Shown here piece after piece: positions 22,515 through 33,254 of a stretch of DNA of 64,000 nucleotides. Under the pieces are notes generated by a model. It did no database searches, was not told the DNA's origin, and saw only the letters and a list, made by a program, of their open reading frames with translations. Both the position numbers and the translations under genes were made by a program. The stretch is from Neoceratodus forsteri. Lineage: Eukaryota > Chordata > Ceratodontiformes > Ceratodontidae. The stretch lies in the NCBI GenBank assembly GCA_016271365.2, contig CM028129.1, forward strand, positions 845,264,001 through 845,328,000, written 5' to 3'. Within the stretch, counting starts at the first letter, position 1. The number at the start of each line of letters is the position of its first letter.

Positions 22515-23484
22515 CCTTTTGTAATGGGCTTCTGCTTGCATTGGTGCCTTTGTCTGCCCACAAAGAAATCTGCAGCAGTCCTAACAGAGCTCCGTTGAGC
22601 TCGCTCACTCCCCCCCCACTCGCTCATTCTGTTTTTCCTGGTGCTGCAGGCTGCCCTTTTGTATTGGGCTCCTGCCTGCGTTGGCACCTTTTTTCTGCCA
22701 CAAAGAAATCACAGAAATCCCAACACAGCTCCGTTGAGCTCACTCACTCCCCCTCTCTCACTCGCTCATTCTGTTTCTTCCGGCGCTGCAGGCTGCCCTT
22801 TTATACTGAGCTCCTGCCTGCGTTGGCACCTTTTTCTGCCCGCAAAGAGGTTCACAGCTGTCCCAACAGAGCTCCGTTGAGCTTGCTCGCTCCCCCTCTC
22901 TCACTCATGCCTTCTATTTCTCCCAGCTGTTCAGGCTGCCCTTTTGTACTGAGCTCCTGCCTGCGTTGGTGCATTTTTATGCCCACAAAGAAATCTGCAA
23001 CAGTTCTGACAGAGCTCCATTGAGTTCGCTCACTCCTCCCTCTCACTCACTCATTCTGTTTCTCCCAGTGCTGCAGGCTGCCCTTTTTGTACTGGGCCCC
23101 TGCCTGTGTTGGCACCTTTATCTGCCCACAAAGAAATCCGCAGCAGTCCTGACAGAGCTCCGCTGAGCTGGCTCACTCCTTCTCTCTCACTTGCTCGTTC
23201 CGTTTCTCCTGGTGCTGCAGGCTGCCCTTTTGTACTGGGCTCCTGCCTCAGTTGATGCCTTTTTCTGCCCACAAAGAAATCTGCAGCAGTCCCGACAGAG
23301 CTCCATTGAGCTCGCTCACTCCCCCTCTCTCACTCGCTCGTTCTGTTTCTCCCAGCACTGCAGGCTGCCCTTTTGTACTAGGCTCCTGCCTGCGTTGATG
23401 CATTTTTCTGCCCACAAAGAAATCCGCAGCAGTCACGATAGAGCTCAGTTGAGCTTGTTTACTCCCCCTCTCTCACTCGCTCGA
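22515..23484 (+). repeat. ~143-bp tandem satellite, about seven copies
   Basis: The phrase GCTGCCCTTTT recurs at about 22651, 22792, 22933, 23077, 23222 and 23365, a period of 141-146 bp. Each unit carries CAGAGCTCCGTTGAGCTCGC, CTCACTCGCTCATTCTGTTT and TCTGCCCACAAAGAAATC. Monomers differ by scattered substitutions. The open frames across it simply follow the repeat. Confidence 0.93.
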
Positions 23485-24990
23485 TATTAATCTGTCCCCA
23501 ACACTGATTTCCCACAGCAACCATGCTATTCTGCGCCAGAAGTGCAAAAACATATTTTGGTCAAGATGTGAAAAATGACAGCTGTACTGTTCATACAGTA
23601 AGGAGGTGTGAAAAAATGCCAGTGTTGAAAGTCTGGTGTGACAATATTACAAATTTGCGAAGTTACAAGGGTGCGTGTAAACTGTGCAACGCACACTTGT
23701 AACACAATCATTTGATAGACTATAGTCACCAAATTTTCAACTTAGGCATTTTAGGATCACTGCTCATGAACAGTGTCACTGTCATTTTCTTAATCTGTCC
23801 CGAACACTGATTTCCCACAGCGACCGCTCTATTCTGTGCCTGAAGTGCAAAAACACATTTCAGCCAGGGTGTGAAAAATGACAGCTGTACTTTTCATAAG
23901 GAGGTGTGAAAAAATGCCAATGTTGATAATCTGGCATGAAACTATTGCAAATTCGTGAAGTTACGAGCGTGCATAGCAACTGTGCAACACACGCTTGTTA
24001 AACAGTCATTTTGGGGAGATTTTTTTCCACCAAATTTGCAGCATAGGCTTTTTGAGAGCCCACCTCATGAACACTGGCACTGTCGTTTTGTTAATCGGTC
24101 CTGAAAGGTGATTCTGCACAGTGACCCCAAAATCACCTTTTGAGGCCGAATAACACCATGCCAGTTGCTGAATTCATGAGAAGGGTTCCATATAACTCCA
24201 TGTTGAAAATTTGGTGCCAAAATTCCCAAAACTGCCTGAGATATGCACCAAAATTGAAAAACCCTATTTATGCCATTATACAGCTTATCGGCATTCCTTC
24301 AGTTAGCGGTCGGCTTTGAAGAGTGCAGACGTGTTCCCAGTCCACCGAAGATCATCGCACTAGGCTCCGGAGGTAAGTATGGGGTGAGGGGGGTGTGGGG
24401 AGGCAGGGTGCACAGAGGGTGGGTGCAGGTTGGGGGCGAGGCCACGGACTCAACAAGGGACCATTTTCTGTTTTACAGGGTTTAAAAAAAAGAAAAACAT
24501 CGTGGGATAGCTTTTCTTTTACAGGGACATTGGCACTGGGTTGGGCTTCCAGCATGCCGCCTGAGTGTTTTTGGGGGCTGTAGCTGACAGGGATTGGGAT
24601 TGGGTACCCCATCGGGCACATGAGGGGAAGAGCCGAGGGGATTGGGCACCTCCTCAGCACACATTCATTGTTGGCATTATGCCGATGAGGAGTGGGCTCC
24701 CCCATCAGCAAATTCAACTTGGAAGGGGGGACAGAAGCGGATGGGGATTGGGCACCCCTTCGGCATACAGCATAAATTTCGGTGTGGGGACATTATGCTG
24801 ACAGGGACTGGGCTCCCCGTCATCAAACTGGGTCAGGGGCATGCAAGGAACCACCCTGCAATGATGGGTAGCTCCCTCATTGCAGCAGAATGTCTGATGC
24901 TGCAATGACAAGGCGGCCCCTGATTGCAGCGGCTAAAGTGTTTCAAGGTGGTGGTACGCTGGCTGAACTAGTGTCAGCAGCAGCGTGCCA

Positions 24991-26149
24991 CCCCATTGGG
25001 GAACGTGGGCCAATCCTCAGAAGGCGAGGGGGGGCATTGGCCACAACAGTGTCACATCTCCACAACCTGCCTCTGCAGTAAGCTGCTGCAACATGTTTCT
25101 TGTGCATGCATGCAAGCAACATAAGGATGTATACTTACCATACCCCATGATGTGATGTCATTCAACTGAGGACATTCCCCACAGGAACATGCTGTGTGGT
25201 GCACATAATTCCAATCCAGACAAGGTCCGTCGAACCAGAGTAGCACTAGCAGGCATTCCCCTTCCCCTATCAGCACTGCGTAACTTGACATAAAAAAAAA
25301 CTTAAGAACAAATGTTGATGATTGTTGAACATCCACCCCTTCCCCCACCCCCAGAGAACCATAAAGAATGACGACATACTTACCTCAAGGACTGTGAAAG
25401 TGGAACCATCGTGCAAGGGCGCAATTAAATATATCCCCCAGACCTGATTCAGCAGCCAGCAGCAGCAAGATGGAAAAATACTTAACTTTGCATGAATTCC
25501 ATGTTGAAAAAAGCAAAAAATACAATTACTGTCAAGCTCAGACAACCATATGGCAGTAACAGACATACCACACTTATATGAAAATTCCAATACTTACCGT
25601 CTGCATTGGGAAATTGGGAAGATCCATACATCTGACATCTCCCTTCCTTACGGCCCGGCATAATGATGTCATCCACAGCTCATTGAAAAATAATATAAGA
25701 GCAGTACAGGCATATTAGAACTCAAGATGCCATAATATCAACCCACCAACACCCTTACCTTGCACAGGAAAAACAATGAAGATGGATACTTACATGTTCA
25801 TCAGCAGGAGTATGGACTGTGTGAGGAAAATCCTCCAGGCATCAGCCATCCAGAACAGTAGTTCTTGTGGCACCCTGGAAAGTAGTAGTCATAGACTGCA
25901 GCAGGCAGTAAGCTACAGTGCCCCAAAATTTCATTCACTACCCCATCGCCAGGCAAGGTACTACCACAGAGACAGTCAACACAACTAGACAATTAGCACA
26001 GCAACACAGTGATAGGGAAAGGATACTTCTGCATTTCTATGTCAGTCAGTTGAAAACTGAAACACAGCAGGAGCAGCAGGAAAGAATTGAAAGCAGCAGT
26101 AGCATTTTGCAGGAGGAATTCATTTTCTCTGCATGTTGGCACCCCTTTA
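24991..26149. other. Unassigned sequence inside the hAT unit
   Basis: Mixed AT-rich sequence without a credible coding frame or recognised repeat. Confidence 0.4.
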
Positions 26150-29100
26150 CAGGTCCCTGAGGTGATGGGACACCATAAAACATCAGGACTGACAGTACAT
26201 TTCTGTCTCAATCTGATGTCACATTTTTGGGCAAACATTTCTGAACTTGTAGGCCCTGTTTGGCACCAGCAGCAGTGAGTTTCAAGCAGAAATATTGGGT
26301 AAACGGGCCCTAAAACAGCTACTCAATGTCTGGGTGGTGGGGGTGGCACCCTGAAACATAATGGCTAAGACCAGATTCCACTTCCAATTTAATGTACCAT
26401 TTTTCTGCAACATTTCTGGACATTTACTGCCTGTGCTACAGTGGTCCGGGAGGTGATGGAGCACTATAAAACATCATGGCTGAGACCTGATTTCACTATC
26501 GATACACTGTGCAACTTTTTTGGCAACATTTCTGGACATATGGGACATGATTTGAATGCGCAGCCACACACTTAGGCCCAAAAAGCATTTAAAACTTGTA
26601 GAAAACAGCACATTTGGGTCCACAGGGTTGGTGTGAGCCTGTAACTGCATGTCTCACACCTGATTTCACTCTCAATGTACTGTGCAATTTTTTGGGAAAC
26701 ATTCTGGACATGTTTTTTCACCGCCAGCAGTGAGTTTCAGGCAGAAATATTGGGTAAACAGGCCCTAAAACAGCTACTTAATGCCTAGGTGGTGGTGGGG
26801 GGGGCAACCCTAAAACATAATGGCTGAAACCAGATTCCATTTCCAATTTAATGTACCATTTTTTCTGCAACATTTCTGGATGTTTGCTGCCTGTGCTGCA
26901 GTGGCAGAAACAAGATTAGGCCTAAAGTAAATTGTAAAAGTGGACCAAAGACCATTGTTTGGTCCGGGTGGTGGTGGTGGGGTGCCATAAAACATCATGG
27001 GTGAGACCTGATTTCACTCTCAATGTACTGTGAATTTTTTTTGACAACACTTCTGGATATGTGGGACACGATTTGAACGTGCAGCCACACACTTAGGCCC
27101 AAAAAGCATTTAAAACATGCAGAAAACAGCACATTTGGGTCCGCAGGGTGGGTGTGAGCCTGTAACTGTGTGTCTCACACCTGATTTCACTCTCAGTGTA
27201 CAGTAAAAATGTTTTGGAAACATTTCTGGACATGTGGGATAGGATTTGAATGTACAGTCACACACTTAGCCCCAAAAAGCATTTAAAACGTGCAGAAAAC
27301 AGCATATTTGGGTCCGCAGGGTTGGTATGAGCCTGTAACTGCGTGCCTCACACCTGATTTCACTCTGAATGTACTGTGCAACTTTTTTGGCAACAATTCT
27401 GGACATGTGGGACATGATTTGAACGTGCAGCCACACACATTAATACACAAAAAGCATTTAAAACGTGCAGAAAACAGCATATTTGGGTCCGCAGGGTGGG
27501 TGTGAGCCTGTAACTGCATGTCTCACACCTGATTTCACTCTAAATGTACTGTGCAATTTTTTGGCAACATTTCTGGACATGTGCGACATGATTTGAATGT
27601 ATAGTCACACACTTAGGCCAAAAAAGCATTTAAAACATGCAGAAAACAGCACATTTGGGTCCACAGGGTTGGTGTGAGCCTGTAACTGCGTGTCTCACAC
27701 CTGATTTCACTCTCAATATACTGTGCAATGTTTTGTGAAACATTCTGGACATGTTTTTTCACCGGCAGCAGTGAGTTTCAGGCAGAAATATTGGGTAAAC
27801 AGGCCCTAAAACAGCTAATTAATGTCTGGGTGTTAGGGGGGCACCCTAAAACATAATGGCTGAGACCAGATTCCACTTCCAATTTAATGTACCATTTTTT
27901 CTGCAACATTTCTGGATATTTACTGCCTGTGCTGCAGTGGCAGAAACAAGATTGGGCCTAAAGACAATTGTAAAAGTGGAGCAAAGACCATTGTTTGGTT
28001 CGGGTAGTGGTGGGGTGCCATAAAACATCATGGCTGAGACCTGATTTCACTCTCAATGTACTGTGAAATTTTTTTGACAACATTTCTGGACATGTGGGAC
28101 CTGATTTGAACGTGCAGCCACACACTTAGGCCCAAGAAGCATTTAAAACGTGCAGAAAACACCACATTTGGGCCCGCAAGATGGGTGTGAGCCAGTAACT
28201 GTGTGTCTTACACCTGATTTCACTCTCTATGAACTGTGAAATTTTTTGGCAACATTTCTGGACATGTGGGACATGATTTGAATGTGCAGCCACACACTTA
28301 TGCACAAAAAGCATTTAAAACGTGCAGAAAACAGCACATTTGGGTCCACAGGGTGAATGTGAGCCTGTAACTGCGTGTCTTACACCTGATTTCACTCTCA
28401 ATGTACTATACAATTTTTTTGGCAACATTTCTGGACATGTACGGCATGATTTGAATGTACAGCCACACACTTAGGTCCAAAAAGTATTTAAAACGTGCAG
28501 AAAACAGCACATTTGGGTCCGCAGGGTTGGTGTGAGCCTGTAACTGCGTGTCTTACACCTGATTTCACTCTCAATGTACTGTACAATTTTTTTGGCAACA
28601 TTTCTGGACATGTGGGACATGATTGGAATGTGCAGCCACACACTTATGCCCAAAAAGCATTTAAAACGTGCAGAAAACAGCACAGTTGGGTCCACAGGGT
28701 TGATGTGAGCCTGTAACTGCGTGTTTCACACCTGATTTCCTGTTAATGTACTGTGCAATTTTTGGGGGGCAACATTTTTGGACATGTGGGACATGATTTG
28801 AATGTACAGGCACACACTTAGGTTCAAAAAGCATTTAAAACGTGCAGAAAACAGCACAGTTGGGTCCGTAGGGTTGATGTGAGCCTGTAACTGCGTGTTT
28901 CACACCTGATTTCACTGTCAATGTACTGTGCAATTTTTGGGGGGCAACATTTCTGGACATGTGGGACATGATTTGAACGTACAGGCACACACTTAGGTTC
29001 AAAAAGTATTTAAAACGTGCAGACAACAGCACATATGGGTCTACAGGGTGGGTGTGAGCCTGTAACTGTGTGTCTCACACCTGATTTCACTCTAAATATA

Positions 29101-29510
29101 CTGTGCAGTTTTTTGGGAAACATTCTGGACATGTTTTTTTCGCCGGCAGCAGTGAGTTTCAGGCAGAAATATTGAGTAAACAGGACCTAAAACAGCTACT
29201 TAATGTCTGGGTGGTGGGGGACACCCTAAAACATAATAGCTGAGACCAGATTCCACTTCCAATTTAATGTACCATTTTTTCTGAAACATTTCTGGACATT
29301 TTCTGCCTGTGCTACAGTGGAAGAAAAAGATAGGGCCTAAAAACACTTTTAAACTGTGTCCAAAACAGCATTTTAATGTCTGGTTGCTGGTGGAGCACCT
29401 TTAAACATCAGGACTGACAGCGCATTTCAGTCTCAATTTGATGTCACATTTTTTGGGAAGCATTTCATTACCTGAGGGCCCTGTTTTACATTAGCAGAGC
29501 CAAGATTCGC
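26150..29510. repeat. ~175-bp satellite array with higher-order structure
   Basis: Monomers share ACCTGATTTCACTCTCAATG, AACATTTCTGGACATG and AGCATTTAAAACGTGCAGAA blocks, recurring every 170-178 bp (for example 27185, 27357, 27534, 27709, 28218, 28392, 28566). Divergent monomer types are mixed in. One begins GCAGCAGTGAGTTTCA(G/A)GCAG and appears at about 26270, 26732, 27768 and 29148. Another carries AAACAAGATTRGGCCTAAAG. The first and last monomers (about 26155 and 29400) are a further type with CATCAGGACTGACAG. The array therefore has type-ordered sub-blocks. Confidence 0.92.
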
Positions 29511-29639
29511 TGTCACATAGCTTTGGAAAATATGTTTGTTTAAAGTGTTTATACTTGACATTTTTGGATAGGATAGAAGGAGCAAGGAGAAAACATATAA
29601 AGAAAAATGGAGTAACATAACGGAAGACAAAGAGGACAG

Positions 29640-29990
29640 AAAATATTGTTTTGTTACTTTTTGGATTTTATTTTGGGGGTCTTTTTTAAGGGAGGGGGTG
29701 TAGAACAAGAACAGTGAAAAAAACAAATAAAAGAGAAGAAAAAACAACAACTGGCCCACCACCACAGCCACAAGCCATTTACTGTGGTTGTGCACTGCCA
29801 CCACCACCACCATGAAGATCCACCAGGAGGCGCAAGACCTTCTTCTGGTCCTCCATTATTTTTTGGAGGTCCCCCCGACCTCCTGGTGAAGCTGGTCGAG
29901 GTCATGACACACACCTTGCACCTCAGTGCACACAGCCTCCAGTCTGTCCTGGTGACCACCACCTGACTTGGAGGAGCTGCAGGATGATCA
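29640..29990 (-). pseudogene. C-terminal coiled-coil coding remnant downstream of the BED gene
   Basis: Minus-strand reading gives DRLEAVCTEVQGVCHDLDQL with heptad spacing. After a shift it continues with MEDQKKVLRLLVDLHGGGGG and a stop near 29775. This could be the last exon or frame-shifted C-terminus of the BED gene at 30152-30652. The intervening 150 bp has stops in all frames, so a lost exon or splice is possible. Confidence 0.4.
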
Positions 29991-30151
29991 GGACAGTGGC
30001 GTCTCCAATGGGTCATCTGTGGTGCTGCATCACAGTCATGGGTGGGGGATGCATCTGGCTGCTTGGGAGGATGCGTCCTCCTGATAGACCTCCTCCTTCC
30101 CACCCTGGTATGGTGCCTTCGAGCCTCACTGCTGCCTCCTGCTGCTGCTGC

Positions 30152-30652
30152 CTATCTCTGTTTTGTGAGCCATTCTGCAGCATTGTGGTGCTGCAGGTGG
30201 CTTCTCTGGCCAGAAGTCCCAAAGTGGGACTCTGGTTTCTCCCTTTTAATGTTCTTTGCACACAGGGTGCAGACCACTGTGCTTGCATCATCTGCCTTGG
30301 TTCTAAAAAAGGTCCAAACTGGTGAGCTTTTGTTTGGGGGGTGCAAGCTGATGTCCCGGGAGGCATCTCCCTGTACAACAATATCCTGCTGTGGCCAGGG
30401 GCTGGCAGACACAACAGGAGCCACGTCATCATCCTGGGGGGGGGCAATGGACTCAGAGCCTGACTGCTGCTGCTGCTGGGTGGCTGTCTCAGTGTCCACA
30501 GTGATCTGCTGCTGCTGGGAGGCCCAGGATGGGGCCAACTGCTCCTGCTGCTGGCGGGCCTCAATTTCAAATGCGTGCCTGTTGAGGCGAATGCATCCTC
30601 TTCCCCTTCCACTGTCAGTACCACTACTCCCAGTCCCAGTCCCTTCCATCAT
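30152..30652 (-). CDS. BED zinc-finger protein of the hAT unit, 166 aa
   Basis: Open from ATG 30652 to a stop at 30152. Residues 1-105 are Gln/Ser/Asp-rich and likely disordered. Residues about 110-160 form a BED-type zinc finger: W113 and F115/F116, C128 and C131 (CTLC), then H152 and H156 in SHLQHHNAAEW. BED fingers bind DNA and are typical of hAT transposases and ZBED genes. No hAT catalytic blocks follow, so this is either an accessory DNA-binding protein or the first exon of a larger gene. It reads toward the satellite array, convergent with the transposase. No disabling mutation is visible in the ORF. Confidence 0.65.
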   Translation of the reverse strand: MMEGTGTGSSGTDSGRGRGCIRLNRHAFEIEARQQQEQLAPSWASQQQQITVDTETATQQQQQSGSESIAPPQDDDVAPVVSASPWPQQDIVVQGDASRDISLHPPNKSSPVWTFFRTKADDASTVVCTLCAKNIKREKPESHFGTSGQRSHLQHHNAAEWLTKQR

Positions 30653-30743
30653 TATAAAAAAAAAGTTTTAATAAACTACTAAAGAAAAAAAATGAAAAGG
30701 GGGGGAGAGAAACACACACACTCACAAGCTCAAAAGATAAACA

Positions 30744-30930
30744 GAGGAAGCAGTTATAGCACAGTGGTTTAAGGCACTGAGCTGCAAATCTAGAGACCTG
30801 GGTTTGAATCCCACAGCCCCCACTTGCATACAGTGTGACTCTGAGCAAGTCACTTAACTTCCCTGTGCTCCCAGGTCACACCTTGTAAACAAGCTTTCAG
30901 CTTAGTGTGCTACTCCTGGTTAAACAATTG
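30744..30930 (+). mobile_element. MIR-like tRNA-derived SINE
   Basis: A tRNA-like head with A-box-like TAGCACAGTGGTTTAAGGC and B-box-like GGGTTTGAATCCC is followed by a core with GAGCAAGTCACTTAACTTCC, as in MIR/CORE SINEs. The tail ends CTTAGTGTGCTACTCCTGGTTAA. A sister copy lies inverted at 54089-54266. The tail resembles LINE tails at 21472 and 37500. Confidence 0.85.
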
Positions 30931-31011
30931 AAAAAAAAGAGAAAATAGAACACAACAGAAAGCTAAATTTTGCTAAATAATGAAGTGGGGTATAAACAGA
31001 AGTTTAAAATC

Positions 31012-31012
<1 letters not shown>

Positions 31013-31052
<40 letters not shown>
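31013..31052. repeat. (AC)20 microsatellite
   Basis: A pure AC run, followed by CT-rich sequence at 31070-31150. It lies upstream of the BED gene. Confidence 0.95.
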
Positions 31053-31054
<2 letters not shown>

Positions 31055-31269
31055 TACACACACAACATAAACTCTCACTCTCTCACTCACAATTCACCAC
31101 TATATATATTTTCTCTCTCTCTCTCACAGTCTCTCTCCTACTGTCTGTCTCTGTCCTACTACAAACTTCAGGAAAAGGATGTAGATTCAGTAGCTTCCTG
31201 TCTGAGTACAGGCACACATGTGACCTGCAGTCTGCTTCAGAAAGCAAGTCATGTGACATGCCTTTCTTC

Positions 31270-31475
31270 CTAATTTCACCTTAGTTAAATACTAAGGTGA
31301 AACTTAGCAGTGGAAGCAAAATTTACAGGCAGAATTTCACTGTATAATATGAAGAAATTTAGAATCATGATGAAATTCTGCCCCAAACTCTAATTTACAT
31401 GAAATGTTTCACGGGGACAAAATTGGTGATTTTGCCGGAATTTCGCAGGCAAAATAAAATTTCGCTGCAACTCTA
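31270..31475 (-). repeat. hAT right terminal and subterminal region
   Basis: Read inward on the minus strand it begins TAGAGTTGCAGCGAAATT, with repeated GAAATTYTG/GCAAAAT motifs. It mirrors 15055-15310. ACATTGAG at 31476-31483 is the right target duplication. Confidence 0.65.
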
Positions 31476-32129
31476 ACATTGAGCAGATCTTGATTCCTTG
31501 AATTAAGATCTCTTTCCAAGAATTAGGAGGCCAACAGGCATGGCGGCAAGGGCGATCCTAACCTGTTTAGAGCCCTAAATGCCAGAACAAGAACCTGTAG
31601 TAGATCCTGTGCTTTCTAGCAGCTAGCACAACTCTTATGTCATTATCATCACTGTACCAGCATTTTTACTGCCTGAGTCACACCTAGAACACCTAGCTTA
31701 GTGTGCCTTCTCCCATCAACAAATTATGAAACAATAAAGAGCACACAAATTTGCCACCTTTATTTATGTAACAAGCTTCCCCCAACCCCTCAAAAGTCTC
31801 TTTCCTTACATGTCTGACAATTTTTGCAGGGACATATATATTTTTGGTTTCATAGAAAACCTTCCTTTATGCTTTTTGTATGCTCTGTCCTCATGTCCAT
31901 ATTAGGAAGGTTTCCCAAACCTTGACTCAAGTGTTCTAGATACAAGTCAGGCCAAACAATGGACAACTGGATGTAAAAAAGCAGATAAAAGGAGAAAAAA
32001 ATACCCAGTTTTATGCAGCTTAGGGCAGTCTTTATCCACACTGGAATGACATACACAGGCTGGAGACAATGCAGCATACAGTAGTCAAAATTATTCAAGA
32101 CCAACAGGGCAGATCTTATGAGGATTGAA
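31476..32129. other. Spacer right of the hAT unit
   Basis: AT-rich sequence with no supported gene. Parts are likely old repeats, but none is identified. Confidence 0.4.
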
Positions 32130-32595
32130 AAGGGCACTGAACATGTACTCGCTGGAGGCCAGAAAAAGGGGGGGAGGGGCCATGACAGAGACCTTCAAGT
32201 CCATGAATGGAATAAATGAGGCAAACTTTGTAGAACTATTTAACAGGAATGGTGGGTCAATAACAAGGAGACATGAATATTAGCTGGTGAGGAGAAAGTC
32301 AAGAGAGAAGCAAGACATTGTTACTATACTGAAGGAGTGGTTGAGCCCTGGAACAGCCTACCAGCAGAGGTGGTAGTTGTAAAAACCATTAATAGGTTTA
32401 AGCATGGCTGGGACAGATTAAAGGGCTCAATAGTTGCACAATGGGTAGCAGCAAGAGAGGAAGCAAGATGCAAGAGGAAGGCAAAAACTGCAGATGGACA
32501 GTAGGTCATGGGGGACAGTAGGGTAAAACTGGGAAGACTGAATGGACCAATGGTCTTTTCTGCCAACATTGTCTATGTTTCTATTGTTCTATGGA
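32130..32595 (+). mobile_element. CR1/L2-like LINE 3' end
   Basis: Translation gives EPWNSLPAEVVVVKTINRFK, the usual end of CR1/L2 ORF2 proteins, after earlier broken frames from about 32130. The 3' part has AATGGACCAATGGTCTTTTC and TCTATGTTTCTATTGTTC tails, as in CR1-like elements. It is 5'-truncated. Confidence 0.8.
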
Positions 32596-33254
32596 AAATC
32601 TCTCTCTTCACTAGTGCTACTTGAAGATTCTTAGTCTGAACTTTTTGAATAATGTTACATATATAATTATATAAACTGAAATCTGCTTTTAAATACTTTT
32701 GTGAATTATTTGGGATTATGTGGTAATTTAATAAAAATGTATAAGATATCTAAGCACTAGTTTTGGTGCCTTTTCCATATAAATGCAAAGCTCACTTACC
32801 TCTGTGGGAGTCTAGTAGACATAGGTTCATAACTCTTAGCTCACTGCCCTTTATGTGGGAAGGAATCATACTTTGGCCCTAAGGATCTAGCTTGCCAGTC
32901 CTTTCCATTCTTTAATGCCTCACCATCTCCCATGCTCAGATGTTTTGTGACTTCTGATCAGGGAGAATGTGAGTGTGTGGTACATATAAGTCAACAACAC
33001 TGTTTGTATTAGCTTTTTTTAAATATAAATTAGACTGTTCTTTGCATAAATCAATGCCACCACTTAACTAACAAGGCTCTATACACAAAACATCCTGAAA
33101 AAGGAATTGGAGTGGGCCAGGACTTCAGCTGTTAGCCTTTACGTTCAAGATTTGGTGCTGGAATAGAGAAGTAGCTAAAGCTTCCCTTTCCCCCACAGGG
33201 ATGGCACCAGGATGGAGACTGTGTGGAAAACTGGACCTTTACAGAAAGGGATTA
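32596..33254. other. Unassigned spacer
   Basis: AT-rich noncoding sequence with no recognised feature. Confidence 0.4.

Larger units (their letters stand above)
21262..24990. repeat. Third copy of the foldback arm, expanded by a 143-bp satellite
   Basis: The start, ATTTGTCAATGCCGAATGTTG (about 21266), matches the inner edge of the right foldback arm at 51018. After a gap filled by the 143-bp satellite and a LINE, similarity resumes at about 23485 with ~300-bp units (TTAATCTGTCCCGAACACTGATTTC type at 23487, 23791, 24092). It then runs through CAGCTTATCGGCATT...GGAGGTAAGTATGGG (24280-24380) and TTTTACAGGG (24473), as at 52330-52530. The orientation equals that of the right arm. Coordinates are approximate. 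Confidence 0.7.
15055..31475. mobile_element. 16.4-kb hAT-type unit with transposase, BED gene and nested satellites
   Basis: The left end starts TAGTGTTGTGTGAAATT. The right end, read inward on the other strand, starts TAGAGTTGCAGCGAAATT. Both continue into similar AAATTTYGC-rich subterminal sequence. The flanks are ACACTGAG (15047-15054) and ACATTGAG (31476-31483), an 8-bp duplication with one transition, as hAT insertion predicts. A decayed hAT transposase lies near the left end (+) and a BED-finger gene near the right end (-). Between them are a LINE, satellites and a foldback arm. Single-unit status is inference. The alternative is two hAT elements that each lost one end. Confidence 0.65.

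Noticed and set aside
22487..23490. Long open frames across 22.5-23.5 kb as a protein gene
   Set aside because: They follow a 143-bp tandem satellite. The repeated peptide phrases simply mirror the repeat.
24360..24480. An intron (GTAAGTATGG ... TTTTACAG) conserved in three foldback arm copies
   Set aside because: The phrase is conserved, but no open frame joins across it, so a spliced gene cannot be supported.
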